A stretch of 64,000 nucleotides of DNA. Source: Actinomycetota bacterium. Lineage in GTDB: Bacteria; Actinomycetota; Nitriliruptoria; Nitriliruptorales; Nitriliruptoraceae. The notes under the pieces are model-generated. The model saw nothing but the letters and a program-made list of their open reading frames with translations. It was not told where the DNA came from and ran no database searches. Shown here piece after piece: positions 53,772 through 63,710 of this stretch (its first letter is position 1; each line of letters starts with the position of its first letter). The stretch lies in assembly GCA_019347575.1 (NCBI GenBank), contig JAHWKY010000004.1, positions 124,001-188,000 of the forward strand. Reading direction: 5' to 3'. The position numbers were made by a program, and so were the translations under genes.

Positions 53772-56615
53772 GTGTCCAGCGACCGCATCATCGTCCGGGG
53801 CGCCCGCGAGCACAACCTCAAGAACATCGATCTCGAGCTGCCGCGCGAGGCCCTCGTCGTCTTCACCGGCCTGTCCGGATCCGGTAAGTCGAGCCTCGCC
53901 TTCGACACCATCTACGCCGAGGGGCAGCGCCGCTACGTCGAGTCGCTGTCCGCCTACGCACGCCAGTTCCTCGGTCAGATGGACAAACCCGACGTGGACT
54001 TCATCGAAGGCCTGTCGCCGGCCATCTCGATCGACCAGAAGTCGACGTCGCGCAACCCGCGGTCCACGGTCGGCACCATCACCGAGATCTACGACTACCT
54101 GCGCCTCCTGTTCGCCCGGGTGGGCACACCGCACTGTCCCAACTGCGGCCGCGAGATCGCGTCGCAGACGGCGGAGCAGATCGTCGATCAGGTCCACGAG
54201 CTCCCGGCCGGGACGAGGTTCCAGGTGCTCGCGCCGGTGGTCCGCGGCAGGAAGGGTGAGTACGCCGCGCTGTTCCAGCAGCTGTCCAAGGACGGGTACG
54301 CCCGCGTCCGCGTCGACGGCGACGTCCACGCGCTCGACGACGTCCCCAAGCTCGCCAAGAACCGCAAGCACTCGATCGAGGTCGTCGTCGACCGCCTCGT
54401 GCAGAAGCAGGACATCCGCCGACGGCTGACCGATTCGATCGAGACCGCGCTGCAACTCGCTGAGGGCGTCGCGCAGATCGAGGTGGTCGCTGGTCCCGAT
54501 GACGACTTCGAGCCCGAGCTACTGACCTTCTCCGAGCACCTCGCCTGCCCACACTGCGGTCTGAGCTTCGACCAGCTCGCGCCGCGCAACTTCTCGTTCA
54601 ACTCGCCCTACGGGGCCTGCGAGGAGTGTTCCGGTCTGGGGGTGCAGCTCCAGGTCGACCCCGAACTCATCATCGGGGACGAGGACCTCACCGTGGCCGA
54701 GGGTGTCGTCCTGCCGTGGGCAAGCGGCCACCAATCGAACTACTACGAGCAGCTGCTCCGTGCGGTCATCCGTGACCAGGGCGGGGATCCCGATGCGTCC
54801 TGGGGCGAGCTGCCGGGATCCGTGAGGGACGCGATCCTCGACGGTCTCGACCACAAGGTCCACGTCCAGTACACGAACCGCTACGGCCGCCGACGCGCTT
54901 ACCGCGCCAACTTCGAGGGTGTGCTCAGCAGCCTCCTGCGTCGCTACGAGGAGACCGACTCGGACTGGGTGAAGTCCCAGATCGAGCAGTACATGCGCGA
55001 GATCCCCTGCCCCGCCTGCCGTGGCCAACGGCTCAAGTCACTGCCGCTCGCCGTCACCGTCGGACAGCTCAACATCGCCGAGCTCACCGCGATGTCGGTC
55101 GGCGAAGCGCAGGGCTGGATCAGCCAACTCGAGCTCACCGACCGGCAGGAGCTCATCGCGGCGCGGGTCCTCAAGGAGATCCGGGCGCGTCTGACCTTCC
55201 TGCTCGACGTGGGCCTGGAGTACCTCACGCTCGACCGTCCCGCCGGATCGCTGTCAGGGGGCGAGGCCCAGCGCATCCGGCTCGCGACCCAGATCGGCGC
55301 CGGACTCGTCGGAGTGCTCTACGTCCTCGACGAACCGTCGATCGGCCTGCACCAGCGCGACAACGCGCGGCTCATCGAGACGTTGCTGCGGCTACGCGAC
55401 CTCGGGAACACGCTGATCGTGGTTGAGCACGACGAGGCCACCATCGAGGCGGCCGACCACATCGTCGACATCGGTCCTGGCGCCGGGGAGCACGGAGGCG
55501 AGATCGTGCACTCCGGGACGCTCGCCCAGCTCAAGCGTGAGAAGCGCTCGATCACCGGCCAGTACCTCGTCGGCAAGCGCTGGATCGAGGTCCCCGAGCA
55601 GCGCCGCGCGATCGATCCCGACCGGGTGCTCCGGGTTATCGGTGCCACCGAGCACAACCTCCACGAGATCGATGTCGAGTTCCCGCTGGGCACCTTCACG
55701 TGCCTCACCGGGGTGTCCGGCTCGGGCAAGTCCACCCTCCTGAACGAGGTACTGGCGCGCGTGCTGATGCGCCACGTCTACAGCTCCCGCGAGGCCCCCG
55801 GACGACACAAGCGCGTCGAGGGGCTCGACCTGGTGGACAAGGTCGTGGTCGTCGACCAGTCCCCGATCGGACGCACCCCCCGCTCGAACCCCGCCACCTA
55901 CACCGGCGTCTTCGACCACATCCGTAAGTTGTTCGCGAAGACCCCCGAAGCCAAGGTGCGTGGCTACCAGCCGGGACGTTTCAGCTTCAACGTCAAGGGG
56001 GGTCGGTGCGAGGCATGCAAGGGCGACGGGACGATCAAGATCGAGATGCACTTCCTCCCCGACGTGTACGTGCCGTGCGAGGTGTGCAAGGGTCGCCGCT
56101 ACAACCGCGAGACGCTCGAGGTGCACTACAAGGGTCGGACCATCAGCGAGGTGCTGGACATGACGGTCAGCACCGCGCGGACCTTCTTCAGCAACATCCC
56201 GGCCATCGAGGCTCACATGGCGACGCTCGAGGACGTCGGTCTGGGCTACATCCGGCTCGGCCAGCCGGCGACCACTCTGTCAGGTGGTGAGGCCCAGCGG
56301 GTCAAGCTCGCCAGCGAGCTCAAGAAACGCGCGACCGGGCAGACCGTCTACATCCTCGACGAGCCAACGACCGGGCTGCACTTCGAGGACATCAAGCGGC
56401 TGCTCGATGTCCTCCACCGGCTCGTCGAGAAGGGCAACACGGTCATCCTCATCGAGCACAACCTCGACGTGATCAAGACCGCCGACTACGTGATCGACCT
56501 CGGACCCGAGGGCGGTGATGGCGGTGGCACGGTCGTCGCGCTCGGCACGCCGGAGGACATCATCGAGGTGCCCGCGTCCTACACCGGCAAGTTCCTGCGC
56601 GAAGTGCTCAAGTAG
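53772..56615 (+). CDS. uvrA: Excinuclease ABC subunit A
   Basis: 947 residues from GTG 53772. DNA-damage sensor with two ABC modules. First Walker [10 protein letters not shown], second GVSGSGKST; signatures [12 protein letters not shown] and [12 protein letters not shown]. Zinc modules: CPHC with CEEC, and CEACKGDG with CEVCKGRR. The C-terminus is EVLK-stop. Those last codons (GTG CTC AAG TAG) are part of the REP-like repeat starting at 56604. Controlled by the SOS box upstream. Confidence 0.97.
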   Translation: MSSDRIIVRGAREHNLKNIDLELPREALVVFTGLSGSGKSSLAFDTIYAEGQRRYVESLSAYARQFLGQMDKPDVDFIEGLSPAISIDQKSTSRNPRSTVGTITEIYDYLRLLFARVGTPHCPNCGREIASQTAEQIVDQVHELPAGTRFQVLAPVVRGRKGEYAALFQQLSKDGYARVRVDGDVHALDDVPKLAKNRKHSIEVVVDRLVQKQDIRRRLTDSIETALQLAEGVAQIEVVAGPDDDFEPELLTFSEHLACPHCGLSFDQLAPRNFSFNSPYGACEECSGLGVQLQVDPELIIGDEDLTVAEGVVLPWASGHQSNYYEQLLRAVIRDQGGDPDASWGELPGSVRDAILDGLDHKVHVQYTNRYGRRRAYRANFEGVLSSLLRRYEETDSDWVKSQIEQYMREIPCPACRGQRLKSLPLAVTVGQLNIAELTAMSVGEAQGWISQLELTDRQELIAARVLKEIRARLTFLLDVGLEYLTLDRPAGSLSGGEAQRIRLATQIGAGLVGVLYVLDEPSIGLHQRDNARLIETLLRLRDLGNTLIVVEHDEATIEAADHIVDIGPGAGEHGGEIVHSGTLAQLKREKRSITGQYLVGKRWIEVPEQRRAIDPDRVLRVIGATEHNLHEIDVEFPLGTFTCLTGVSGSGKSTLLNEVLARVLMRHVYSSREAPGRHKRVEGLDLVDKVVVVDQSPIGRTPRSNPATYTGVFDHIRKLFAKTPEAKVRGYQPGRFSFNVKGGRCEACKGDGTIKIEMHFLPDVYVPCEVCKGRRYNRETLEVHYKGRTISEVLDMTVSTARTFFSNIPAIEAHMATLEDVGLGYIRLGQPATTLSGGEAQRVKLASELKKRATGQTVYILDEPTTGLHFEDIKRLLDVLHRLVEKGNTVILIEHNLDVIKTADYVIDLGPEGGDGGGTVVALGTPEDIIEVPASYTGKFLREVLK

Positions 56616-56724
56616 CGCAGCGGTAGCACAGAAGGACGTGCTCAAGTAGCGAAGCGGTAGCACAACCCGAACGTGCTCAAGTAGCGCAGCGGTAGCACAG
56701 AACGAGGTGCTCAGGTAGCGCACC
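56604..56724 (+). repeat. Cluster of four REP-like repeats (short type) over the uvrA stop
   Basis: Units at 56604-56629, 56638-56663 and 56673-56698 are 26 bases each and nearly identical, with outer arms GTGCT/AGCAC and centre AGCG-(C/A)-AGCGG. A fourth, at 56707-56724, is broken. The period is 34-35 bases. The first unit provides the codons Val-Leu-Lys-stop of uvrA. Probable terminator or mRNA-stabilising structures. Confidence 0.9.
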
Positions 56725-56745
56725 GATCCAGGCCGAGCCACGCGC

Positions 56746-56761
56746 TACCGTCCCAGCGATG
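56746..56761 (+). promoter_or_regulatory. Probable leaderless promoter of the ubiA-like gene
   Basis: A TACCGT -10 (56746-56751) and 7-base spacer lead directly to ATG 56759, without a ribosome-binding site. Confidence 0.5.
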
Positions 56762-57670
56762 ACCCAGGGCACCTCGTCCGCACCTGCTCCCGCGCCCCCA
56801 CGCTCCGTCGTCGGTGGCCTGATCCGGGCTGCACGACCCCAGCAGTGGCCCAAGAACGTCCTCGTGTTCGCCGCCCCGGGCGCCGCCGGCGCCCTGTTCG
56901 AGGCCGACGTGCTCGGTCCGACGCTGCTCGCCCTGGTCGCCTTCGTGCTGGCATCGGCGGGCACCTACCTGGTCAACGACGTCGCGGATCGAGAGGAGGA
57001 TGCGCGACACCCCGTCAAGCGTTCCCGACCGGTGGCGGCGGGACTCGTGCCGTACCGCCTGGCGGCCGGGGTCGGCATCGTGCTCCTCGCCGTCGCGGTG
57101 GCCCTCCCGTTCACGATCGGGGCGCCCGCCCTCGCAGCCGTCATCGGGACGTACGTGGCGATCACCGCCGCGTACAGCGCGTGGTTGAAGCACGTCGCCC
57201 TGATCGATCTCGTGGCGGTCGCCGCGGGCTTCGTGCTGCGCGCGGTCGCCGGAGCGGCTGCGACCGATCTCGCGCTCAGCAAGTGGTTCCTGATCGTGGC
57301 GTCCTTCGGGTCGCTCTACGTCGTCGCGAACAAGCGGTTCGCGGAGCTGCGAGCGGGCCTCGACCGCACCCGACCGGCGCTGGCGGCGTACACCCCCGAG
57401 TTGCTCCGAGAGATCCGCTTCACCTCGGCCGCGGTGACGATCGCGGCGTACGTGCTGTGGGCGTTCGAGAACGCCGAGATGCTGGGCGCATCGGCCTTGT
57501 TCGAGCTCTCGATCGTGCCGTTCGTGCTCGCGCTGTACCGCTACGCGCTCGCGGTGGACCAGGGCGCCGGTGAGGCTCCGGAGCAGATCTTCCGGCGCGA
57601 TCGACCGATCCAGATCCTCGCGTTGGTGTGGGCGGTGCTCTTCGCGGTGGCGGTGACGCGTGTCCGGTGA
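56759..57670 (+). CDS. ubiA: Decaprenyl-phosphate phosphoribosyltransferase (UbiA family)
   Basis: 303 residues with about nine membrane helices. [14 protein letters not shown] at the N-terminus. The Asp-rich [20 protein letters not shown] binds phosphoribosyl pyrophosphate. A second Asp-region ([22 protein letters not shown]) follows, as in mycobacterial Rv3806c. It would transfer phosphoribose to decaprenyl phosphate, the first step to the arabinose donor DPA. Direct linkage to DprE1 and DprE2 supports this. It overlaps the dprE1 start by 11 bases. Confidence 0.9.
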   Translation: MTQGTSSAPAPAPPRSVVGGLIRAARPQQWPKNVLVFAAPGAAGALFEADVLGPTLLALVAFVLASAGTYLVNDVADREEDARHPVKRSRPVAAGLVPYRLAAGVGIVLLAVAVALPFTIGAPALAAVIGTYVAITAAYSAWLKHVALIDLVAVAAGFVLRAVAGAAATDLALSKWFLIVASFGSLYVVANKRFAELRAGLDRTRPALAAYTPELLREIRFTSAAVTIAAYVLWAFENAEMLGASALFELSIVPFVLALYRYALAVDQGAGEAPEQIFRRDRPIQILALVWAVLFAVAVTRVR

Positions 57671-59039
57671 GCGCCGCGATCCGCTGCCCACTCGGCGCGC
57701 CGTGCTGACCGGGTGGGGCCGTACCGCGCCGTCGGCGGCGGATGTGTTCGCGCCCACGGTGCCCGAGGACGTCGGTCGAGCGATCGGAGCGGCGGGGGAG
57801 CGGGGCGTGCTGGCGCGGGGCCTGGCGCGCAGCTACGGCGACGCGGCCCAGAACGCCGGCGGGCTCGTCCTCGACATGACCCACCTCGCCGCGGTGCGTG
57901 CCTTCGATCCCAGAACCGGGCTGCTGACGGTCGACGCCGGTGCGTCGCTGGACGCCTTGATGCGCGCGTTCGTCCCACGCGGCTGGTTCGTCCCCGTGAC
58001 CCCAGGGACGCGCCACGTCACGGTGGGTGGAGCGATCGCCGCCGACATCCACGGCAAGAACCACCACGTCGACGGCACCTTCAGCCAGCACGTGACCGAG
58101 CTGGTCCTGGCAAGCCCATCCGGGGTCCACCGCGCGACCCCCGAAGACGAGCTGTTCTGGGCGACGGCAGGAGGGATGGGTCTCACCGGGATCGTCACCG
58201 AGGCCACCGTGCGTCTGCTGCGGATCGAGACGAGCCGGGTCGTGGTGGACACCGAGCGGGCGTCCGACCTCGACGATCTCATGGCCCGCATGGTCTCCGG
58301 CGACGAACGCTACCGCTACTCCGTCGCGTGGATCGACCTGCTCGCCGCCGGGGCAGCGCTCGGCCGTTCGGTGCTCACCCGTGGCGACCATGTGTCGGTG
58401 GACGCCCTGCCCACCCTGCAGCGCGACGAGCCGCTGGCGTTCGATCCACAGGAGCTCATCAGCGCCCCGCCATGGATGCCACCCAAGCTCCTGAACCGGC
58501 TCACGATCCGCGCGTTCAACGGGGCGTGGTACCGCAAGGCGCCGAGGGAGCGTCGGGGCGAGATCCAGACCATCCCCGCCTTCTTCCATCCTCTCGATGC
58601 CGTCGCAGGTTGGAACCGGATGTACGGATCGCGCGGCTTCCTCCAGTACCAGTTCGTCGTGCCCGACGCGGCGGCCGAGGATCTTCGTGCGATCGTCGAG
58701 GAGCTCTCACGGGCGCAGGTAGCCTCGTTCCTCGCCGTCCTGAAACGGTTCGGTGCGGCGAACCCCGGGCCGCTGTCGTTCCCTGCTCCCGGCTGGACCT
58801 TGGCCCTCGACCTCCCGGTCGGTGATCGCCGCCTCGCGCCGATGCTTGAGCGGTTCGACGACCGCGTGGCTGACGTCGGCGGCCGCGTCTACCTCGCCAA
58901 GGACTCCAGGCTCCGCCCCGAGCATCTACCGATCATGTACCCACGACTCGATGAGTGGCGCAAGGTGCGCGACAGCGTGGATCCCGATCGTCTCCTGAAC
59001 TCCGATCTGGCCCGCCGCCTCCGCCTCCTCGAGTCGTGA
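57660..59039 (+). CDS. dprE1: Decaprenylphosphoryl-beta-D-ribose 2'-oxidase
   Basis: 459 residues from GTG 57660. FAD-linked (VAO-fold) oxidase that makes the 2-keto intermediate reduced by DprE2. FAD-binding stretches: [13 protein letters not shown] and [21 protein letters not shown]. The His of GKNHH is kept, as is the Lys of YLAKDSR. The position of mycobacterial Cys387 (GWNICVDFP) is Ala382 here (GWTLALDLP). That Cys is not needed for catalysis but is the covalent target of benzothiazinones. It acts at the membrane or periplasm with DprE2. Confidence 0.92.
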   Translation: MSGERRDPLPTRRAVLTGWGRTAPSAADVFAPTVPEDVGRAIGAAGERGVLARGLARSYGDAAQNAGGLVLDMTHLAAVRAFDPRTGLLTVDAGASLDALMRAFVPRGWFVPVTPGTRHVTVGGAIAADIHGKNHHVDGTFSQHVTELVLASPSGVHRATPEDELFWATAGGMGLTGIVTEATVRLLRIETSRVVVDTERASDLDDLMARMVSGDERYRYSVAWIDLLAAGAALGRSVLTRGDHVSVDALPTLQRDEPLAFDPQELISAPPWMPPKLLNRLTIRAFNGAWYRKAPRERRGEIQTIPAFFHPLDAVAGWNRMYGSRGFLQYQFVVPDAAAEDLRAIVEELSRAQVASFLAVLKRFGAANPGPLSFPAPGWTLALDLPVGDRRLAPMLERFDDRVADVGGRVYLAKDSRLRPEHLPIMYPRLDEWRKVRDSVDPDRLLNSDLARRLRLLES

Positions 59040-59060
59040 CCGACCCCAACGGAGTGACCC

Positions 59061-59822
59061 ATGCGTGATGCTCTCGGTTCGATCCGCAGCGTCCTCGTTC
59101 TCGGAGGAACGTCCGAGATCGGCCTCGCGACCGCCGAGGCGCTGGTGCGGCAGCGCGGCGCGACGAGGGTCGTGCTGGCAGGGCGCGACCGTCCCAGGAT
59201 GCAGGCCCGTGCCGCTGCTCTCGAGCGGGCAGGAGCGCAGGTCGACCTCGCGGACTTCGACGCCGAGGCGGTGGACGCCCACGAGGGGGTCGTGGAGCAG
59301 ATCTGGCAGGAGCACGGCGACATCGACGTCACGATCGTGGCGTTCGGTGTCCTCGGTGACCAGGCCGTTGCCGAGAAGGACCCGCGTACCGCAGTCCACA
59401 TCGCGATGGTGAACTACGTCGGGGCGATGTCGGTGGGCCTCCACGTGGCGAACCGGATCGAACGGCAGGGGCACGGCACGATCGTCGTCCTGTCATCCGT
59501 CGCCGGTGAGCGTGCTCGCCGTGCCAACTACGTGTACGGCTCGTCCAAAGCCGGCCTCGATGCCTTCGGCCAAGGCCTCGGCGATCGCCTCGCCAAGGCC
59601 GCCGGTCACGTGCTCGTCGTCCGTCCCGGTTTCGTGCACACGCGCATGACCACGGGCATGGATCCCGCCCCGTTCTCGACGACACCGGAGGCGGTCGCGA
59701 CCGACATCGTGCGTGCCCTCGACAGACGCGCGCACACGGTGCACTCGCCCAACGTCCTCCGCTGGGTCATGACCGTCCTCCGTCACCTACCCCGCGCGCT
59801 GTTCCGGCTGCTCCCGCGTTAG
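59061..59822 (+). CDS. dprE2: Decaprenylphosphoryl-2-keto-ribose reductase
   Basis: 253 residues from ATG 59061 (GGAG upstream). Short-chain dehydrogenase that uses NAD(P)H to complete epimerisation of ribose to arabinose on the lipid carrier. Nucleotide motif LGGTSEIGLATA (14-25), catalytic Ser145/146 (VVLSSVAG) and Tyr159-x3-Lys163 (YGSSK). Its 3' end overlaps the convergent membrane-protein gene by 36 bases. Confidence 0.92.
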   Translation: MRDALGSIRSVLVLGGTSEIGLATAEALVRQRGATRVVLAGRDRPRMQARAAALERAGAQVDLADFDAEAVDAHEGVVEQIWQEHGDIDVTIVAFGVLGDQAVAEKDPRTAVHIAMVNYVGAMSVGLHVANRIERQGHGTIVVLSSVAGERARRANYVYGSSKAGLDAFGQGLGDRLAKAAGHVLVVRPGFVHTRMTTGMDPAPFSTTPEAVATDIVRALDRRAHTVHSPNVLRWVMTVLRHLPRALFRLLPR

Positions 59823-61712
59823 TGCCCAGACGACGGCGAGCAAGAAGGCCCCGCGGGCGATCCATAGCCACGCCTGCGGCCAGGCACGGAGCATCCCGAG
59901 GCTGATCCAGTCGGGGTGGTTGACGGCGTACGTCTGCGCGAAGCGATGGGCGGCCGGATCTTCGGTCCGACAGTAGATGCGGGCCACCGGATCGCCGTCG
60001 CGATCGGCGAAGGCCACGTGCGGATCGCGGTCCTGCTCGTTCCATCCCGCGGCCGCCGTGGGAGGCGGTTGCACCTCGAACTCCTCGGTGGACGGTCGGA
60101 GGAGGCGGTAGACGCCGACGGGCGGGCCCGCCTGGTGGTCGGGGCGCCCCGACAGCGACAGTGGCTGTTCGCGTCCACCGGTACGCGCGACGACGGCGGC
60201 TGGCGGCTCCGATGCGAAGGTCAGGCCCACCGCCTCGGCCTCGCACGGCGGCCGGAAACGGAGGGTCGCCCCCTGCTGCCAGGCGTCGTTGTGCCACTGG
60301 TCGACGACTGGGGTCAGGCCCTCGAACGTGCCGCTCGCGTAGACGATGTCGATGTAGGTGCGTACGTGCATCGGCTCGAAGCTGAGCGCGAGCGCGGCGA
60401 TCCCCGCGAGGGCGACCGTGCCGACGCGTCGCTCGAACGCCACGACGGCGCCGCCGGCCAACAGTACGACGAGCGGCACCAGGGACGTGTACATCATCCG
60501 GCCCATGGTGATCTGGGCGCCTCCGAGGGTCGCGTACACGATGACGAGGAACGTGACGAGCGTGATCGGTGCCGTCGCCAGCAGCCACCCGATCGCGGCG
60601 AACTCTCCGGTGCTGCGCCGCCGTCGCGCCCTCAGCAGACCTACGACCGAGGCTCCGACCACGGATGCAGACCACACGGCGGTCTGGGCGTCGAGCAGCA
60701 TGAAGTCGAGGAGCGAGGTCTTGGGCACGACCTGGCCGTTCCAGTACGAGGCGACGGCCAGCTCGACGTGCTGCCAGATCCCCCCTGGACTGAGAGGGAG
60801 GGCGGGTTGGAGGGGTCCCGTGATCGTCGACAGGACCTCATCGGCCGCGGACGGAGAGCCGTACGCAGCCAGGTTCCAGATGAGCCACGGGACGTACACG
60901 AGGACACTGGCACCCGCCGCGAGACCCAACCAGCGGGCTCCGTCGTGCCACGTGTGCCTGCCGATCACGACGGCGGCGGCCACGCCGGAGGCGACGTACA
61001 CGGGTACGGGTACCGCTGTGCTCTTGACGAGCAGCGCGGCACCGATGAGCACACCAGTCGCTACCGCCAGACGCGTCGTCAGTCCGTACCGGATCGCCCG
61101 CGCCGTGGGGATCATCGCCGCCGCAGCAGCTGGGACGAGTGCGTCGTTGGTGACCGTCGCCAGGTTGGTGTTGAAGCCGCTGACGAGGACGAGGAGCGTA
61201 GGCGCGAGCAACCACACCGACGGTCTGCGTGGGAAGAGTTCGCGTGCGAGCCCGTAGGCCACCAGGACGGCGAGGAGGCTGATCGCGACCGTTGCCCCAC
61301 GGACCGCGAAGATCGCGGATCGGATACCGGCGAGGGACCCCAACCGCTGCGGCGCCAGCATCGACACGTAGTACAGCGGGGGCTGTCCGGCCTCGTACTG
61401 CTCTCGGGCTGCACCCCACCGCTCGTCATCAGCCTCACCGCGGAACGGCTGCGATCGCGTGCTCCCGACGGCCGTCGCCAACGCCACCTCGAGCACCTCA
61501 TCCGGGACCAGATCCTCACCGATGACCGGGACGTCGCCTTCCCCGAGAGCGGCCATATAGCTGTAGTGCTGGGGCTCGTCGATGGGGCTCCAGACCTCGA
61601 TCGTCGCCGCCCAGAAGAGCCCGCGGACCAGGCCGGCGAGCACGATCGCGACGAGGATCCAGCGGTGTCGGGGCGGGACGTCAAGGAGCCGTGGTGCGGA
61701 GGACGTGGGCAC
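59787..61712 (-). CDS. GT-C-like multispanning membrane protein
   Basis: 641 residues with 11-12 predicted membrane helices and an extracytoplasmic C-terminal domain. The first external loop has the acidic motif WSPIDEPQHYSYMAALGEG. Then EQYEAGQPPLYYVSML follows. This is the pattern of polyprenyl-phosphate-sugar-dependent GT-C enzymes (GT39/GT83-like). It could use the DPA made by the convergent genes, or another lipid-linked sugar. No specific acceptor can be named. The start is GTG 61712; a REP-like repeat lies just upstream. Confidence 0.7.
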   Translation of the reverse strand: MPTSSAPRLLDVPPRHRWILVAIVLAGLVRGLFWAATIEVWSPIDEPQHYSYMAALGEGDVPVIGEDLVPDEVLEVALATAVGSTRSQPFRGEADDERWGAAREQYEAGQPPLYYVSMLAPQRLGSLAGIRSAIFAVRGATVAISLLAVLVAYGLARELFPRRPSVWLLAPTLLVLVSGFNTNLATVTNDALVPAAAAAMIPTARAIRYGLTTRLAVATGVLIGAALLVKSTAVPVPVYVASGVAAAVVIGRHTWHDGARWLGLAAGASVLVYVPWLIWNLAAYGSPSAADEVLSTITGPLQPALPLSPGGIWQHVELAVASYWNGQVVPKTSLLDFMLLDAQTAVWSASVVGASVVGLLRARRRRSTGEFAAIGWLLATAPITLVTFLVIVYATLGGAQITMGRMMYTSLVPLVVLLAGGAVVAFERRVGTVALAGIAALALSFEPMHVRTYIDIVYASGTFEGLTPVVDQWHNDAWQQGATLRFRPPCEAEAVGLTFASEPPAAVVARTGGREQPLSLSGRPDHQAGPPVGVYRLLRPSTEEFEVQPPPTAAAGWNEQDRDPHVAFADRDGDPVARIYCRTEDPAAHRFAQTYAVNHPDWISLGMLRAWPQAWLWIARGAFLLAVVWALTREQPEQRAG

Positions 61713-61731
61713 GCGCGGGTCCCTCAGGGTT

Positions 61732-61757
61732 GTGCTACCGCTTCGCTACTTGAGCAC
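61732..61757 (-). repeat. Single REP-like repeat (short type)
   Basis: Reverse complement of the uvrA-downstream unit at 56638-56663, identical over 26 bases. It lies in the divergent gap between the membrane-protein gene and uvrC. Confidence 0.85.
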
Positions 61758-61811
61758 TCGGAGGCGTGAGCGTGCGCAGCGTAGTGGCGCCTCGTGTGTC
61801 ACCATCGAGGC

Positions 61812-63710
61812 GTGGAGAACCCCGCTCTCGCCTTCCGTCCCGAGCCCGGCTCGATCCCCGACGCGCCGGGCTGCTACCAGTTCAAGGACCGACGCGGTCG
61901 CGTGGTCTACGTGGGCAAGGCGAAGTCGCTCCGCCAGCGGGTCTCGAGCTACTTCCAGGCGTGGCACAACATCGCACCCCGGACCCAGGCGATGCTCGAG
62001 GCTGCGCACTCGGTCGAGTGGATCGTGGTCGACAGCGACGTCGAATCGCTGCACCTCGAGTACAACCTGATCAAGCAGCACCGGCCGCGCTACAACGTTA
62101 AGTACCGCGACGACAAGAGCTACCCCTACCTGGTCCTCACCACCTCGGAAGAGGTCCCGCGGGCGCGCGTCATGCGCAACCCCCGGTCGAAGGACGATCG
62201 GCGCTTCGGCCCGTTCGCGCACGCCTACGCCATCCGCGACACCCTGGACCTGCTCCTGCGTGTCTTCCCCGTGCGGACGTGTTCGCAGGGCATCTACGAC
62301 CGTTGCGCACGTACGGGACGGCCGTGCCTCTACTACCACATCGGTCGTTGCTCGGCTCCGTGCGTCGGGCACGTGTCGGTGGATGAGCACCGCACGCTCG
62401 TCGAGGCACTGGCCGACTTCCTCGACGGCAACAGCGCGCCCGTCCTCGATCGCCTCGAGAGCCAGATGCGCGAGGCGTCCTCCGAGCAGGAGTACGAGCG
62501 CGCGGCGATGCTGCGCGATCAGCTCTTCGCCGCCCGCCGAGCGCTCGAGAAGCAGCAGATGGCGCTCGACCGCCCCGAGGACCTCGATGCCATCGCGGTC
62601 CACCAGGACGAGCTCGAGGCCGCCGTTCAGGTCTTCTTCGTGCGCGGCGGACGCGTCGTCGGACGCAAGGGCTGGACCGTCGACAAGGTGGAACCCCTCC
62701 AGCTGGCGGAGCTGTTGACCTCGTTCCTCCTCCAGTTGTACGAGGAACGTGATGACGACGTCCCACCCCTCGTACTCGTGCCGACCGAACCCGAGGACGC
62801 GGAGGCGCTGTCGGACCTGCTCGCGGAACTGCGCGGCCGGAACGTGGCCTTCCGCGTGCCGCAACGAGGGCACAAGCGCGCCCTCCTGGACACGGTCGCC
62901 GAGAACGCGCGCGAGTCGTTCCAGCGCCACCGGCTGAAGCGTGCGTCGGACTTCAACACACGATCGCAGGCGCTCCGTGAGCTGCAAGCGGCTCTCGATC
63001 TCGACGAGGCGCCCTTGCGTATCGAGTGCTTCGACATCAGCCACCTCGGCGGTACCGAGGTCGTGGGCTCGATGGTGGTGTTCGAGGACGGGCTGCCGCG
63101 CAAGTCCGACTACCGGCGCTTCAAGCTCTCACTCGACCGCAACGACGACTTCGCAGCGATGCGTGAGGTGATCCGCCGACGCTTCCGCCGCTACATCGAC
63201 GAGCAGTCCGCGCCGGTCGAGGGCCGCAGGTTCGCCTACCCGCCCAACCTGGTGATCGTCGACGGAGGAGCGGGGCAACTGGGGGCAGCACTCGAGGGGG
63301 TCGGGGATCTCGACCTCGACGGCGTCGAGTTCGCTGCTCTGGCGAAGCGCTTCGAGGAGTTGCACCGACCCGACCAGGCTCGCCCGGTGGCCCTCCCCCG
63401 CGGCAGCGAGGCGCTCTACCTCGTGCAGAGGATCCGCGACGAGGCTCACCGCTTCGCCATCACCTACCAGCGTCAGCGGCGTTCGCGCGCCGTGCGCGGC
63501 TCGGTCCTCGAGGACATCCCCGGAGTGGGACCGGCGCGACGCCAGGCGCTGCTCAAGCACTTCGGATCGGTCAAGGCGATCCGACAGGCGTCGCTGGACG
63601 ACCTCGCAGCCGTGCCCGGGGTCTCGCTTACCATCGCGACCGCCGTCCGACAGCATCTGGAGTCTGCGGACGACGACCAGCCGGCGGTCGCGGGACCGGG
63701 AGGAACGTGA
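61812..63710 (+). CDS. uvrC: Excinuclease ABC subunit C
   Basis: 632 residues from GTG 61812; GTG 61794 is also possible. Dual nuclease of excision repair. N-terminal GIY-YIG domain (GCYQFKDRRGRVVYVGKAKSL), Cys-rich CSQGIYDRC...CLYYHIGRC region, and a UVR motif near residue 230 (EYERAAMLRDQLFAARRALE). The RNase H-like nuclease has RIECFDISHLGGTEVVGSMV and LVIVDGGAGQL. The end has tandem helix-hairpin-helix (IPGVGPARRQALLKHFGSVK). It overlaps rapZ by 4 bases. Confidence 0.96.
   Translation: MENPALAFRPEPGSIPDAPGCYQFKDRRGRVVYVGKAKSLRQRVSSYFQAWHNIAPRTQAMLEAAHSVEWIVVDSDVESLHLEYNLIKQHRPRYNVKYRDDKSYPYLVLTTSEEVPRARVMRNPRSKDDRRFGPFAHAYAIRDTLDLLLRVFPVRTCSQGIYDRCARTGRPCLYYHIGRCSAPCVGHVSVDEHRTLVEALADFLDGNSAPVLDRLESQMREASSEQEYERAAMLRDQLFAARRALEKQQMALDRPEDLDAIAVHQDELEAAVQVFFVRGGRVVGRKGWTVDKVEPLQLAELLTSFLLQLYEERDDDVPPLVLVPTEPEDAEALSDLLAELRGRNVAFRVPQRGHKRALLDTVAENARESFQRHRLKRASDFNTRSQALRELQAALDLDEAPLRIECFDISHLGGTEVVGSMVVFEDGLPRKSDYRRFKLSLDRNDDFAAMREVIRRRFRRYIDEQSAPVEGRRFAYPPNLVIVDGGAGQLGAALEGVGDLDLDGVEFAALAKRFEELHRPDQARPVALPRGSEALYLVQRIRDEAHRFAITYQRQRRSRAVRGSVLEDIPGVGPARRQALLKHFGSVKAIRQASLDDLAAVPGVSLTIATAVRQHLESADDDQPAVAGPGGT

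Noticed and set aside
59787-59822. Frameshift suspected where dprE2 and the membrane-protein gene overlap by 36 bases
   Set aside because: Both C-termini look complete and normal in length; a short convergent overlap is the simplest reading.
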